NCBI GenBank assembly: GCA_052389555.1
Contig: JBQTHV010000172.1
Location: forward strand, 1 to 64,000
Length of the DNA stretch: 64,000 bases
Direction: 5' to 3'
Origin: JABFSM01 sp052389555
GTDB taxonomy: Bacteria > Gemmatimonadota > Gemmatimonadetes > Gemmatimonadales > GWC2-71-9
The position numbers and the translations under genes were made by a program. Under the pieces are notes generated by a model that made no database searches, had not been told where the DNA came from, and was given only the letters and a program-made list of their open reading frames with translations. Below are positions 32,742-43,053 of this stretch, piece by piece (the stretch's first letter is position 1; every line of letters begins with the position of its first letter).

Positions 32742-34390
32742 GGCCTCCGCTGCGCCGTGAAGGTAGCGCTCCCGAAGTTGCCGAGGTCAGCGGTTCCCGT
32801 CATCTGGTCGGCGGTTACCTCGCCCCGATAGTTGATCGTGAAGCTCTGGTTGCCGACCTGCATGGTCATGCTCCAGGTAACATTCCGGCCGGAAACCTGG
32901 CCATCGCTGATCTCACTTGATCCCATCATGCTGGTCATGGTTCCGGAGAACGTGCGGCCGCTCTGGGAGACGGTCATGGTGATCTCCATCGGTCCCTGCG
33001 GCGAATTCATCGTCATTGCCCAGGTTCCGCCGAGCTGAGCGGGCGCGCCGCCGTTGTTGCTCCCTCCGGCGGCGCGGGCCGGTGGTGGCGGGGCGACTTC
33101 GTACCGGATTCCATCGACGAACACCGCGCTCACCCGCGCGGAGTCGGTGAGGAGATCGCCGCTCGACACGACGAGATTGGCGATCTTGCCGGGCTCGATA
33201 CTGCCCAACATCTCGCGGGCGCCGGCCAACTCGGCGGGCCGAATGGTGAGGGCTTCGAGTGCCACCGAGGCAGGCAGACCGGCCGCGATGGCCTTGCGCA
33301 CGTTGGGGAGGAAATCGCGCGAGCCGCCGGAGGCCAGCGCGAAGCGAACCCCGGCACGATGGAGCGCTGCGGCGTTTCCCTCGATGAGGTTCTGCACCTC
33401 GCGGGTGGCGGCCGCGCTGTCGCCCGGTGGGCGGCGCTGGCTCAGCCGATAGGACCAGCGAGTGACCTGAGCCGGCTGGGGGAAGTTGACCGACACCACG
33501 ACCGGCTTGCCGGTCAGGGCATCGAGCGCCAGCCAGCCTTCGGTGGCGCCGACCACTAGCGCCTTGAGGTTGAACTCACCCGTCAGCCGCAGGGCGCGGC
33601 GGATCTCGTTCTCGTTGTTGGCCTCGATGAACGCCGGCAGCTCGCCCCGCACGACCGGCACCAGCGCTTCGACCTTGGCGTCGTGCTCGGGACGCGGCAC
33701 GCCGCGCGGGTTGGCCCGGTAGCGGTCGAGCAGGTGGGCGTGATGCTGCGCGTCGTAGAGCGACTGGCGCTGGTAGGCGATCACCCCCAACAGGCTGCCG
33801 GGGTAGTCTCCTCCTACGCCCTGGTAGCCGATGTGCATCGCGACCGGCGCCCGCAATACGGCGCCCGCATCCGCGCTGTCCCGCAGGGGAATCAACGCCG
33901 AACTGCCCCGGAACAGTCCTCGCGATGGGGAGACCAGGATCGCTGTGATGCCCAGATCGCGGAGCGGCTTGATCTCGGCGGGTGGGATGTTGAGCTCTTT
34001 TACGGCCTCCCGTTCCGGCTCGAGGCCGCGGGGACCGCGCTGGGCCGCTGCCGCCGCTTGACCGCCGCCGCCGCCCCCTCCAGGGCCTCCGCCGCCGGCA
34101 GCCGGCGCGGGAAGTCCGAGCGAAGAAGTAAGATCGATAAAGCCGGGAGTCACTGTCTTGCCGCGCAAGTCGAGCACCCGGGCGTCGGGCGGTACCGTGA
34201 CCGACGGGCCGACCACCTCGATCAGACCTTTGCGAATGATGATGGTGCCTTGTTCGATGACGCCGCCGGTGACCGTTTGAATCCGGGCGTTGGTCAGCGC
34301 CCAGGTGTCCGGTTGTGCCGCGGCAGACTGCAGGGGGGCCAACGAGATGGCTGCAAGCGCCAGCGCGCCGGCAGCCCGGGAGGGACGCAT
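32738..34390 (-). CDS. Exported amidohydrolase-family protein without HxH, with C-terminal beta domain
   Basis: 550 residues, signal peptide AAGALALAAISLAPLQSAAA. The fold matches its neighbours but the first metal motif is replaced (GFIDLTSSLGLPAP) and followed by a Gly-rich run. Residues about 455-550 form an added beta domain (LGGTWAMTMNSPQGPMEITM, TVSQSGRTFSGTMTSM), a calycin-like barrel often attached to such proteins in related genomes. It is the first gene of the operon. Of the three amidohydrolases only the middle one keeps the metal ligands. Confidence 0.82.
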   Translation of the reverse strand: MRPSRAAGALALAAISLAPLQSAAAQPDTWALTNARIQTVTGGVIEQGTIIIRKGLIEVVGPSVTVPPDARVLDLRGKTVTPGFIDLTSSLGLPAPAAGGGGPGGGGGGGQAAAAAQRGPRGLEPEREAVKELNIPPAEIKPLRDLGITAILVSPSRGLFRGSSALIPLRDSADAGAVLRAPVAMHIGYQGVGGDYPGSLLGVIAYQRQSLYDAQHHAHLLDRYRANPRGVPRPEHDAKVEALVPVVRGELPAFIEANNENEIRRALRLTGEFNLKALVVGATEGWLALDALTGKPVVVSVNFPQPAQVTRWSYRLSQRRPPGDSAAATREVQNLIEGNAAALHRAGVRFALASGGSRDFLPNVRKAIAAGLPASVALEALTIRPAELAGAREMLGSIEPGKIANLVVSSGDLLTDSARVSAVFVDGIRYEVAPPPPARAAGGSNNGGAPAQLGGTWAMTMNSPQGPMEITMTVSQSGRTFSGTMTSMMGSSEISDGQVSGRNVTWSMTMQVGNQSFTINYRGEVTADQMTGTADLGNFGSATFTAQRRP

Positions 34391-34496
34391 TTCCAGCCTC
34401 CGGACCGGTGTCGAGTTGAAGCAGGACCCCGTCGAGCGGGGCCCGAGAATCTACGTCGGACGGTAAATTACGCGCTATTGCCGAATCAGGTTGAGA

Positions 34497-34531
34497 TGCA
34501 GGGGACCGGGGCCAGGGGCCGGGGACCAGGG
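34497..34531. repeat. GGGGCCAGGGGCCGGGGACC-type repeat
   Basis: Tandem GGGGACC/GGGGCCA units running straight into the start of the next gene, with the final ACCAGGG placed where a ribosome site would be. Same family as 24208. Confidence 0.5.
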
Positions 34532-34885
34532 ATGGAAGTGCAAGTCTTCGGGGTCCGGAAGAGTCCCGCAACCCGCGCGGCACTTCGGTTCTTCGCTGAG
34601 CGGCGGATCAAGGTGCACTTCGTGGATCTGGCCGAGCGGCCGGCCTCTCGTGGCGAGCTGACCCGATTCGCGCAGAAGCTCGGAGTGCCTGCATTGATCG
34701 ATCGGGAGTCGCGGCGCTTCGCCGAGCTCGGCCTCAATGCGGCGGGCTATTCCGAGGAGCGCTGGCTCGAGCGCCTGGTGGAGGAACCGCTACTCCTCAG
34801 GATGCCGCTGGTGCGGCGGCAGCAGCAGCTCACGGTCGGACCGGCGGAGGCAACCTGGAAGGAATGGGTGAGCGGTGAGCGGTGA
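34532..34885 (+). CDS. ArsC/Spx/YffB-fold protein without the catalytic cysteine
   Basis: 117 residues from the ATG at 34532. The glutaredoxin-like ArsC fold is clear (EVQVFGVRKSPATRAALRFF, VHFVDLAERPASRGELTRFA, YSEERWLERLVEEPLLLRMP). The family active-site Cys (normally in KCxTxRKA) is replaced: GVRKSPATRAA. It therefore cannot be a standard arsenate reductase and may be an Spx-like regulator or binding protein. It stands alone, divergent from the amidohydrolase operon. Confidence 0.8.
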   Translation: MEVQVFGVRKSPATRAALRFFAERRIKVHFVDLAERPASRGELTRFAQKLGVPALIDRESRRFAELGLNAAGYSEERWLERLVEEPLLLRMPLVRRQQQLTVGPAEATWKEWVSGER

Positions 34886-34943
34886 GAGGTGAGAGGTGAG
34901 AGGGAGCCGCGTCAACAGTCGACCATCACGGGGACGGCGTAGT

Positions 34944-35894
34944 GTGAAGCGAGTACGCTGGAGTGGATTGCTGTTGGCGGGCCTCTTACCGGCCGTCCTG
35001 CCGTCCGGCCGTCCCGCCGTCCTGTTTCCGGCCATCCAGCCGTCTAGCCGTCCAGCCGTCCAAGCTCCGCCCGGGACCGACATCTATCTCGTCCCGCTGG
35101 CGCGGCGGGGAGCCGAGCTCAGGGCGGGGACGCCGGTCAACCTCACCGCGCGCGCGGGTTATGATAACCAGCCGTCTTTTTCACCCGATGGGCGGAGTCT
35201 GTACTACACCTCGGCCCGGGAGGGTCAGACTGATATCGTCCGGTACGATCTCGATTCCCGCCGAACCACGCAGGTACTCTCGACCTCTGAGAGCGAATAC
35301 TCGCCCACCGTAATGCCGGACGGGCAACATCTCTCCGTGGTTCGGGTGGAGCGGGATTCGACCCAGCGACTCTGGCAGTTTACCCTCGCGGGCACGGCGC
35401 CCAAGCCCGTGCTCGAGGCCGTCAAACCGGTCGGATACCACGCATGGCTCAACGCCGATACGGTCTTTGTGTTCGTGCTGGGAACCCCCGCGACGTTGCA
35501 GCGGGCCGATGTGCGCATCGGAACCGCAATCGTGGTTGCGCGCGACATCGGTCGCGGTCTGGCAAAGATTCCGGGCCGGCATGCGGTCAGTTACGTCCAG
35601 CGGGATTCGGCCGGCGGGGCGATCCACGAGCTCGATCCCGTCTCGGGACGAAGTGGCAAGCTCGCACCGCTGCCCGAGAGGAACGAGTTCTTCGGGTGGA
35701 CTCCCGCCGGCGAGCTTCTCTCGGCGAGCGGCAACGCGTTGCTCTGGTGGCGGTCCGACCGCGGTGGATGGAACGTGGTCACCCGATTCACCGAACCCGG
35801 GCTCCAGCGCATCAGCCGGATTGCGGTGAGCCCGCGGGGAGATTTCCTGGCGCTGGTGGGGGAAGACAATTCTCGGCCACCGGGCAACCCTTGA
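34944..35894 (+). CDS. TolB/PD40-like beta-propeller protein
   Basis: 316 residues from a GTG at 34944, just before a signal peptide (WSGLLLAGLLPAVLP). The segment that follows (SGRPAVLFPAIQPSSRPAVQ) is translated CCGTCC/GCCGTC repeat DNA. PD40/WD40-type blades are seen: YDNQPSFSPDGRSLYYTSAR, IVRYDLDSRRTTQVLSTSES, YSPTVMPDGQHLSVVRVERD. It is probably a secreted or periplasmic propeller with no assignable partner. Confidence 0.72.
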   Translation: MKRVRWSGLLLAGLLPAVLPSGRPAVLFPAIQPSSRPAVQAPPGTDIYLVPLARRGAELRAGTPVNLTARAGYDNQPSFSPDGRSLYYTSAREGQTDIVRYDLDSRRTTQVLSTSESEYSPTVMPDGQHLSVVRVERDSTQRLWQFTLAGTAPKPVLEAVKPVGYHAWLNADTVFVFVLGTPATLQRADVRIGTAIVVARDIGRGLAKIPGRHAVSYVQRDSAGGAIHELDPVSGRSGKLAPLPERNEFFGWTPAGELLSASGNALLWWRSDRGGWNVVTRFTEPGLQRISRIAVSPRGDFLALVGEDNSRPPGNP

Positions 35895-35955
35895 CGCTTA
35901 GCCCCGATGCTCGGTAGCATCCGCCGCCCCTGTTGGACTGTCTCGAGGAGGAGCT

Positions 35956-37176
35956 ATCCGGTTCCGACCATTTCGCGCCTGGCGACCAAAGCCCTCGATC
36001 GTTCCGCGCGTCGCATGCCCGCCCTATGATGTGGTAACCCGCGCTGAGGCGCTGGCGCTGGCGGCGGGCAATCCCCTGAGCTTCCTCCACGTGGTGCGCT
36101 CCGACATCGACCTGCCCGAATCGGTCGACCCGCACGATGCCCGCGTCTATGCCAAGGCGAAGGACAGCTTCGCTTTCCTGATGCGGGATGGGTTCGTGGA
36201 AGAGGGGTCCCCGTCGGTGTTTCTCTACGAAATCACGCTGGAGGGCCGCACCCAGCTCGGGGTGGTGGGCTGTGTGCACGTGGACGAGTACGAAAGCGGG
36301 GTCATCCGCAAGCATGAGGCAACCCGGAGCGACAAGGAGGATGACCGGACCCGCCACATCCTGACCCTGGGCGCCCACGCCGAGCCGGTGCTGCTGGCGC
36401 ATCAGCCGACGCCGTACCTAACCCGGCTCAACCAGGCGACCCTCGAGACGGAGTCGCTCTTCGACTACACGACCGCCGGGGTGCGGCATCGCGGCTGGAA
36501 GGTGGCCGACCCGGTGGCGTACGCCGATGGATTTCGCCGGGTGCCGGCCGCCTACATTGCGGACGGCCATCACCGGAGCGCGGGGGCGTGGCGGGCTGCG
36601 GCGGAGCGAAAGGCTCATAACCCGCGCCACTCCGGCGCGGAGGAATACAATTGGTTTCTGGCGGTGCTGTTCCCGGCCACCCAGCTCCGGATTCTTCCCT
36701 ATCATCGCGTCGTGCGGGATCTGGCCGGGTTGACTCCCGAAGGGTTCCTGTCGCAATTGCTGGAGGTTGGCCAGGTCGAACCGACGGACCGGCCGGAGCC
36801 CGAGCGTACCGGCTCGTTCGGGGTTCTGGTAGGCAACCGCTGGTTCCGGCTGACCCTGCCGGGTGAGAGTGTTGCCACGCTCGATCCGCTGCGGGCGCTC
36901 GACGCGGCACTGCTCCAGGCCCGGATCCTCGAGCCGATCCTCAAGATCGGTGACCTGCGCACCGACGTCCGCGTCGGATTCGTAGGGGGGCTCCGCGGGA
37001 TTGCCGAGCTGGAGCGTCTGGTCGGCTCCGGCGAGATGGCGGCCGGGTTCGCCCTGCATCCGGTCTCCATGGACCAGCTCATGCGATTCGCGGACGGGGG
37101 CCTCACGATGCCGCCAAAATCAACCTGGCTCGAGCCCAAACTGCAGAGCGGGCTGTTCGTTCACTTGCTGGACTGA
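35956..37176 (+). CDS. DUF1015-family protein (start codon not canonical)
   Basis: About 406 residues. Conserved DUF1015 sequence begins at 35956 (IRFRPFRAWRPKPSIVPRVA, then CPPYDVV), but the only codon at that point is ATC, five nt after GAGGAG. The first canonical start in this frame is GTG at 36031, which would cut off CPPYDV. Later motifs: FVEEGSPSVFLYEI, GVIRKHEATRSDKEDDR and AYIADGHHRSAGAW. The biochemical role is unsettled. DUF1015 genes often precede serA and serC, as here, suggesting a link to serine synthesis. Confidence 0.85.
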   Translation: MRFRPFRAWRPKPSIVPRVACPPYDVVTRAEALALAAGNPLSFLHVVRSDIDLPESVDPHDARVYAKAKDSFAFLMRDGFVEEGSPSVFLYEITLEGRTQLGVVGCVHVDEYESGVIRKHEATRSDKEDDRTRHILTLGAHAEPVLLAHQPTPYLTRLNQATLETESLFDYTTAGVRHRGWKVADPVAYADGFRRVPAAYIADGHHRSAGAWRAAAERKAHNPRHSGAEEYNWFLAVLFPATQLRILPYHRVVRDLAGLTPEGFLSQLLEVGQVEPTDRPEPERTGSFGVLVGNRWFRLTLPGESVATLDPLRALDAALLQARILEPILKIGDLRTDVRVGFVGGLRGIAELERLVGSGEMAAGFALHPVSMDQLMRFADGGLTMPPKSTWLEPKLQSGLFVHLLD

Positions 37177-37193
37177 CGGCCGGGAGCTCCGGG

Positions 37194-38405
37194 GTGACGA
37201 ACGTGCTGGTGGCCGACAAATTCGAAACCGTCGGGGTGGACGGCCTGAAAGACCTGGGCTGCGACGTCGTGGTGCGTCCGGATGTCAAGGCGGATGCGCT
37301 CGGGGCGCTGGTGAAGGAAGTGAATCCCAGGATTCTGATCGTCCGCAGCACGAAGGTCCTGGAGCCGGCGCTCGCCGCGGGGCCTGCCCTCTCCCTCGTG
37401 ATCCGGGCCGGGGCCGGCATCGACAACATCGATGTGGCGGCGGCGTCACGGCTCGGCATCTTCGTCTCGAACTGTCCCGGCAAAAACTCCATCGCGGTGG
37501 CCGAGCTGGTGATGGGTCACCTGATCGCGCTGGACCGGCGGATCCCTGACCAGGTGGTGGACTTGCGGAACGGACGTTGGCGGAGGGGCGAGTACAGTCA
37601 GTCCCGCGGGCTCTTCGGCCGCACCCTCGGCATTGTCGGGTTAGGGCAGATCGGCCGGGAAGTCTCGCGCCGGGCCCAGGGATTCGGGATGCATGTGGTG
37701 GGCTGGTCGCGCAATCTCACCGACGAGGAAGCGGATCGACTGAACGTTGGCTATTGCCAAACGCCGCTCGAGGTCGCCCGTCTCTCCGACGCGGTGTCGG
37801 TCCACGTCGCCGGCACCGGCGAAACGCGACACCTGGTGAATCAGGAGTTCCTGGCCGCGATGAGGCCGCGCGCCTATCTCATCAACGCGTCGCGCGGGAG
37901 CGTGGTCGATGAGGAGGCGCTGACCCGCGCGATCCGGGAGCGGGGCATCCGGGTCGCGCTCGATGTCTATCAGCATGAGCCGGGGGCGTCCGAGGCTGAC
38001 TTCCGCCCCGCGATCCTTTCGGAATCGGTGGTCTATGGGACCCATCATGTCGGCGCGTCCACCGAGCAGGCCCAGGTGGCCATTGCCCACGAGGTGATCC
38101 GCATCGTGGACGCGTTTCTCTCGACCGGCCGGGCGCCGCACTGCGTCAACCGGCTGGCCAAGAGCACCGCGACCCACATGGTGTCGGTGCGGCATCACAA
38201 CCGGCCCGGGGTGCTGGCCCACGTGTTCCGGGTCCTGTCCGAGGCCGGTATCAACGTGGAGGAGGTGGAGAACATCGCCTACCATGGCGCCCAGGCGGCG
38301 GCAGCCCGGATCCACATTTCCTCGCGCCCCAGCGAGCAGGTCTTTCAGGAGATTCGCGACGGGAATCGGGACATCATCAGCGTGGATGTGACGGCGATTG
38401 AGTAG
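37194..38405 (+). CDS. serA: D-3-phosphoglycerate dehydrogenase
   Basis: 403 residues, GTG start. NAD-binding Rossmann motif: TLGIVGLGQIGREVSRRAQG. Catalytic set: Arg in LINASRGSVVDEEAL, Glu in DVYQHEPGASE, His in VYGTHHVGASTEQAQ. A C-terminal ACT-like domain (VSVRHHNRPGVLAHVFRVLS) ends the protein and may sense serine. It oxidises 3-phosphoglycerate to 3-phosphohydroxypyruvate, the first step of serine synthesis. Followed by serC across a repeat hairpin. Confidence 0.95.
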   Translation: MTNVLVADKFETVGVDGLKDLGCDVVVRPDVKADALGALVKEVNPRILIVRSTKVLEPALAAGPALSLVIRAGAGIDNIDVAAASRLGIFVSNCPGKNSIAVAELVMGHLIALDRRIPDQVVDLRNGRWRRGEYSQSRGLFGRTLGIVGLGQIGREVSRRAQGFGMHVVGWSRNLTDEEADRLNVGYCQTPLEVARLSDAVSVHVAGTGETRHLVNQEFLAAMRPRAYLINASRGSVVDEEALTRAIRERGIRVALDVYQHEPGASEADFRPAILSESVVYGTHHVGASTEQAQVAIAHEVIRIVDAFLSTGRAPHCVNRLAKSTATHMVSVRHHNRPGVLAHVFRVLSEAGINVEEVENIAYHGAQAAAARIHISSRPSEQVFQEIRDGNRDIISVDVTAIE

Positions 38406-38522
38406 GCTATTGGCTCTTGGCTATTGGCTATTGGTCTTGTCGTGGAGCGGGCAGGAGCCATAGCCGAGGTTCCCACCCGTTCGCGGGACAACCAATAGCC
38501 AATAGCCAACAGCCAATAGCCA
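38406..38522. terminator. Hairpin of CTATTGG/CCAATAG units
   Basis: The left arm starts directly after the serA TAG (GGCTATTGGCTCTTGGCTAT). The right arm (CCAATAGCCAATAGCC and so on) ends 10 nt before the serC ATG. Same unit as 21490 and 55308. It separates two genes of one pathway on the same strand. Confidence 0.65.
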
Positions 38523-38531
38523 AGGAACCCA

Positions 38532-39650
38532 ATGACGACTGATCGCATTCATAATTTCAACGCGGGCCCCGGCGTGCTTCCGGAGCCGGTCCTGCATCAG
38601 GCGCAGCGGGACCTCTGGAACATCGCCGGCACCGGAATCGGGATCGCCGAGCACAGCCATCGCGGCAAACTCTTCGAGCGGATCATTGCGGAAGCGGAAG
38701 CGGAAGCCCGGGAGCTGGCGGGGATTCCCGATGAATACCACGTGCTGTTCATCCAGGGTGGCGCGACGCTGCAGTTCGCGATGATCCCGATGAACCTGCT
38801 CCCGCCGGACGGGACCGCAGACTATCTGGTTACCGGCACCTGGGCGCAGAAGGCGCTCGCGGAGGCGAAGAAGTTCGGCCAGACCCATGTCGCGCTCGAC
38901 GGGGCTCCCGGGGGATTCACCCGGATTCCTCCGGCGGCGGAGATTCGCTATTCGCCGGCGCCCGCCTATGTCCACTTCACCACCAACAACACGATCTACG
39001 GTACCCAGTGGAAGGGCGAGCCACCGGTCCCCGGGGTTGTGCCGCTCGTGGCTGATGCGTCGAGCGACATCTTCAGCCGCCCGATCGACGTCACGAAGTA
39101 CGGCCTGATCTACGCGGGGGCGCAGAAGAACCTCGGCCCGGCCGGCATCACCATGGTGATCATTCGGAACGATCTGGTGGACGGCGGCCCGACGAGTCTC
39201 GCGACCCTGCTCCAGTACCGGACCTACGTCAAGGAGCATTCGCTCCATAACACGCCGCCGACCTTCGCCATCTATATGGTCGGCTTGGTGCTCAAGTGGA
39301 TCCGGGCAAACGGCGGACTGGCGGGCATGGCGGAGCGGAATGAGGCGAAGGCGAAGTTGCTCTACGACTTTCTCGAGGGCAGCGAGCTCTTTCGTGGGAC
39401 GGTCGACGCGGGCAGCCGCTCCCTCATGAACGTCTGCTTCCGCTCGCCGTCCGAAGAGCTCGACGCGCGGTTCGTGTCCGAAGCGGCGCACCGCGGGTTC
39501 GAAGGGCTTCGAGGCCACCGCGCCTTGGGCGGCATGCGGGCAAGTCTGTACAACGCGTGCTCCCTGGCGAGTGTCGCCGCGCTGGTGGCGTTCATGCAGG
39601 AGTTCGAGCGGGCCCATCGGGGTGCCGCCGCGGTGACGAGTGAGCGGTGA
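38532..39650 (+). CDS. serC: Phosphoserine aminotransferase
   Basis: 372 residues, ATG with AAGGAA upstream. The opening HNFNAGPGVLPEPVL and IAEHSHRGKLFERI are typical. The PLP-binding lysine is Lys199 in IYAGAQKNLGPAG. C-terminal LRGHRALGGMRASLYNA holds the substrate-binding Arg and His. It converts phosphohydroxypyruvate and glutamate to phosphoserine. It overlaps the sulfurtransferase gene by 11 nt. Confidence 0.96.
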   Translation: MTTDRIHNFNAGPGVLPEPVLHQAQRDLWNIAGTGIGIAEHSHRGKLFERIIAEAEAEARELAGIPDEYHVLFIQGGATLQFAMIPMNLLPPDGTADYLVTGTWAQKALAEAKKFGQTHVALDGAPGGFTRIPPAAEIRYSPAPAYVHFTTNNTIYGTQWKGEPPVPGVVPLVADASSDIFSRPIDVTKYGLIYAGAQKNLGPAGITMVIIRNDLVDGGPTSLATLLQYRTYVKEHSLHNTPPTFAIYMVGLVLKWIRANGGLAGMAERNEAKAKLLYDFLEGSELFRGTVDAGSRSLMNVCFRSPSEELDARFVSEAAHRGFEGLRGHRALGGMRASLYNACSLASVAALVAFMQEFERAHRGAAAVTSER

Positions 39651-40488
39651 GCTGCCCACCCCGATCGTTGCGACCGCCTGGCTCGCGGCCCACCTCGGCG
39701 AGCCCGATCTCGTGGTGGTCGATGCCTCGTGGTACTTGCCGGCCATGCAGCGGGACGCCCGCGCGGAGCACCTCGCCGGCCACATTCCCGGCGCCGTCTT
39801 CTGGGACCTCGATGCGCTGAGCGACCAGCACACCGCACTCCCTCATATGTTGCCGGACCCGGACACCCTGGCCCGCTCGATCGGCGGGTTAGGCATGGGC
39901 TCGGGCGACCGGGTGGTGGTCTACGATGGGTCCGGCGCGAATCTCAGCGCCGCCCGGGTCTGGTGGACCTTGCGGGTTGCCGGCCACGATGCGGTGACGG
40001 TACTGGACGGTGGGCTGGTCCGGTGGCGAGCCGAAGGACGCCCGCTGGAGTCCGGCCCGGTAGAGCGGCAGCCGGCCCGGTTCCGGGTGCGGTGGCGGCC
40101 CGAGCTGGTCCGCTCGCTTTCCGAAGTGCGCGAGGCGATCGAAACCGGCACGATCCTGGTGGTTGACGCACGCTCGCGAGGCCGGTTTGCCGGAACCGAG
40201 CCCGAGCCGAGGCCGGGACTCCGCGGGGGTCACCTGCCGGGCGCCCGCAACCTCCCGTTCGCCGAGCTCGTGGACGCCGGGGGACGCCTGCTGAGCAAGG
40301 AAGAGTTGGCGAAACGTTTCACCGAGGCGGGGGTGGACCTCTCGCGGCCGATCGTGACGTCCTGCGGCTCCGGCGTAACGGCCTGTGCACTCGCGCTCGG
40401 TCTCCATGTGCTCGGCCACCGGGACTACGCGGTGTACGACGGGTCGTGGAGCGAGTGGGGCAGAGTGGGGGGGCCGCCGATTGAGTAG
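39640..40488 (+). CDS. Thiosulfate/3-mercaptopyruvate sulfurtransferase
   Basis: 282 residues from a GTG that overlaps the end of serC. Two rhodanese domains: an inactive N-terminal one (VVDASWYLPAMQ) and a C-terminal one with Cys242 in SCGSGVTACALAL, the loop form used by mercaptopyruvate (SseA-like) enzymes. It transfers sulfur from a donor to thiols or cyanide in the cytoplasm. The overlap with serC suggests coupling of serine/cysteine and sulfur metabolism. Confidence 0.92.
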   Translation: MSGELPTPIVATAWLAAHLGEPDLVVVDASWYLPAMQRDARAEHLAGHIPGAVFWDLDALSDQHTALPHMLPDPDTLARSIGGLGMGSGDRVVVYDGSGANLSAARVWWTLRVAGHDAVTVLDGGLVRWRAEGRPLESGPVERQPARFRVRWRPELVRSLSEVREAIETGTILVVDARSRGRFAGTEPEPRPGLRGGHLPGARNLPFAELVDAGGRLLSKEELAKRFTEAGVDLSRPIVTSCGSGVTACALALGLHVLGHRDYAVYDGSWSEWGRVGGPPIE

Positions 40489-40494
40489 GCGATG

Positions 40495-40623
40495 AGCTAT
40501 CAGCTATCAGCTATCAGCTATCAGCTTGTTCTTCGAACCGCCGGGTTCTAAGACGACGCCGTGATCCAGCGGATAGGTCTGTTCGCTGATAGCTGATAGC
40601 TGATAGCTCGTAGCTGATAGCTT
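40495..40623. terminator. Hairpin of CAGCTAT/CTGATAG units
   Basis: The left arm has about four CAGCTAT units, the right arm about four CTGATAG units with one variant (CTCGTAG), loop about 60 nt. The unit is unique to this locus in the window. Confidence 0.65.
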
Positions 40624-40635
40624 AGATTCTCCACC

Positions 40636-41227
40636 ATGGACGAGCTCCCCGTCGCTCTCGCCGCCACCGACCGCCCGCTGCCACTCCGGCTGGTGCCGGT
40701 GGAGGATGACCGGGCTCCCGACGGTATGGCGTGCATCGGGTCCTTTCTCGGTCCCAAGCTGGTAGCGCGGTGCGTAGTGCCGCCCGATGCGGCCGCGTTT
40801 CTACTCGAGCGGGGACTCTTTTCCCAGCCGGTGCGCCTCGCCCTCGCCGCTCGGGAAGAGCCGCCCGGTCTGCAGTGCCGGCTTTTCGCGCTGGTGGAAA
40901 TCCCTCGCGATTTCTTTGCCGGGCTCGAGGAAGAAGAGGCATCACCCTGGGCCGCGAGCGTGCCCGGGACCGCTTACGATCGCATGATGGCGGGAGAAGA
41001 TCGCGGGAGCCTCGCCGACTTGCCGGACAACGCTGAAGGCAGCGACACCGCAAGTGAGGAGCATCGTCAGGCGGCGGTCTTTCTCGGCCAGATCGTCCGG
41101 TTTCAGAAGGACCGGCGCCATCCCGGCGACCTCGCCCTCGAGACCATGGACGTGCTGCGCACCATTGTGCAGGGTGACGTGAGCGAAGTGGTCGACAAGG
41201 TTTTGGAAGACCTGCTGGGCCGCGGCG

Positions 41228-41250
<23 letters not shown>
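40636..41250 (+). CDS. Hypothetical protein upstream of icd
   Basis: 204 residues. I recognise no family. N-terminal two-thirds look globular mixed alpha/beta (ACIGSFLGPKLVARCVVPPD, ALVEIPRDFFAGLEEEEASP). The C-terminal third is helical and charged (EEHRQAAVFLGQIVRFQKDR, TIVQGDVSEVVDKVLEDL). No signal or membrane segment, so cytoplasmic. The last 23 nt overlap the start of icd, which argues for a real, co-translated gene. Confidence 0.65.
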
Positions 41251-42493
<1,243 letters not shown>

Positions 42494-42505
42494 CCTCCCG
42501 ACACC

Positions 42506-42949
42506 ATGCACCGCGCCTGGGGTTCCTACCCGGACACCGTTCTCACCTTTCCGGATGTGGATCTGGTCATCGATCTGCGTCGCCCCCTGTCGCCTGCCAT
42601 CCGCCGCCGGCTGGCGGAGCTCGGGCTGGGCCGACCGTTCGCGGTGATCACCGCCTGCAATCCACTGGGCACCCGGCTGGAGGAGCGCGCCAACCGGCGA
42701 CTCTGCGCGGTGCTGGAGCGCCAGGTGAGCGCGCGCTATCCGGGCGCTCGTCCTGCGCAGGGCGGTTCGCCCGACGGAACCCATCGGGAACCGGGATGGG
42801 CCCTGCCGATCTCTCTCGAGGAAGCCAAACGGCTGGCCGGCGGATTCCTGCAGAACGCGGTGTTCTGGTACGACGGCGAGAAGTTCCAGGTTGTGCCGGT
42901 GCACGCGCCCTTCGAGGCGCTCACACTCCCGGAAAGAGGTGAGAGGTAA
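42506..42949 (+). CDS. DUF3293-family protein
   Basis: 147 residues. The family signature FAVITACNPLGTRLEERANR is clear, with further blocks GWALPISLEEAKRLAGGF and NAVFWYDGEKFQVV. Function unknown; cytoplasmic. The last residues (LPERGER) and the TAA stop are read from the repeat hairpin that begins at 42934. Confidence 0.85.
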   Translation: MHRAWGSYPDTVLTFPDVDLVIDLRRPLSPAIRRRLAELGLGRPFAVITACNPLGTRLEERANRRLCAVLERQVSARYPGARPAQGGSPDGTHREPGWALPISLEEAKRLAGGFLQNAVFWYDGEKFQVVPVHAPFEALTLPERGER

Positions 42950-43053
42950 AAGAGGTGAGAGGTAAAAGAGGTAAGAGGTGAGAGGTGAGAGGTGAGAGGC
43001 CCGCGGGTTAGGATCCTCTCACTGTTCACCTCTCACCTCTCACCTCTCACCTC
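42934..43053. terminator. Hairpin of GGTGAGA/TCTCACC units
   Basis: The left arm has eight or more 7-9-nt units (GAGGTGAGAGGTAAAAGAGG and so on) and the right arm five TCTCACC units. It holds the stop codons of both convergent genes (DUF3293 and heme A synthase). A GCGGGTTAGG word lies in the loop. Confidence 0.75.
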
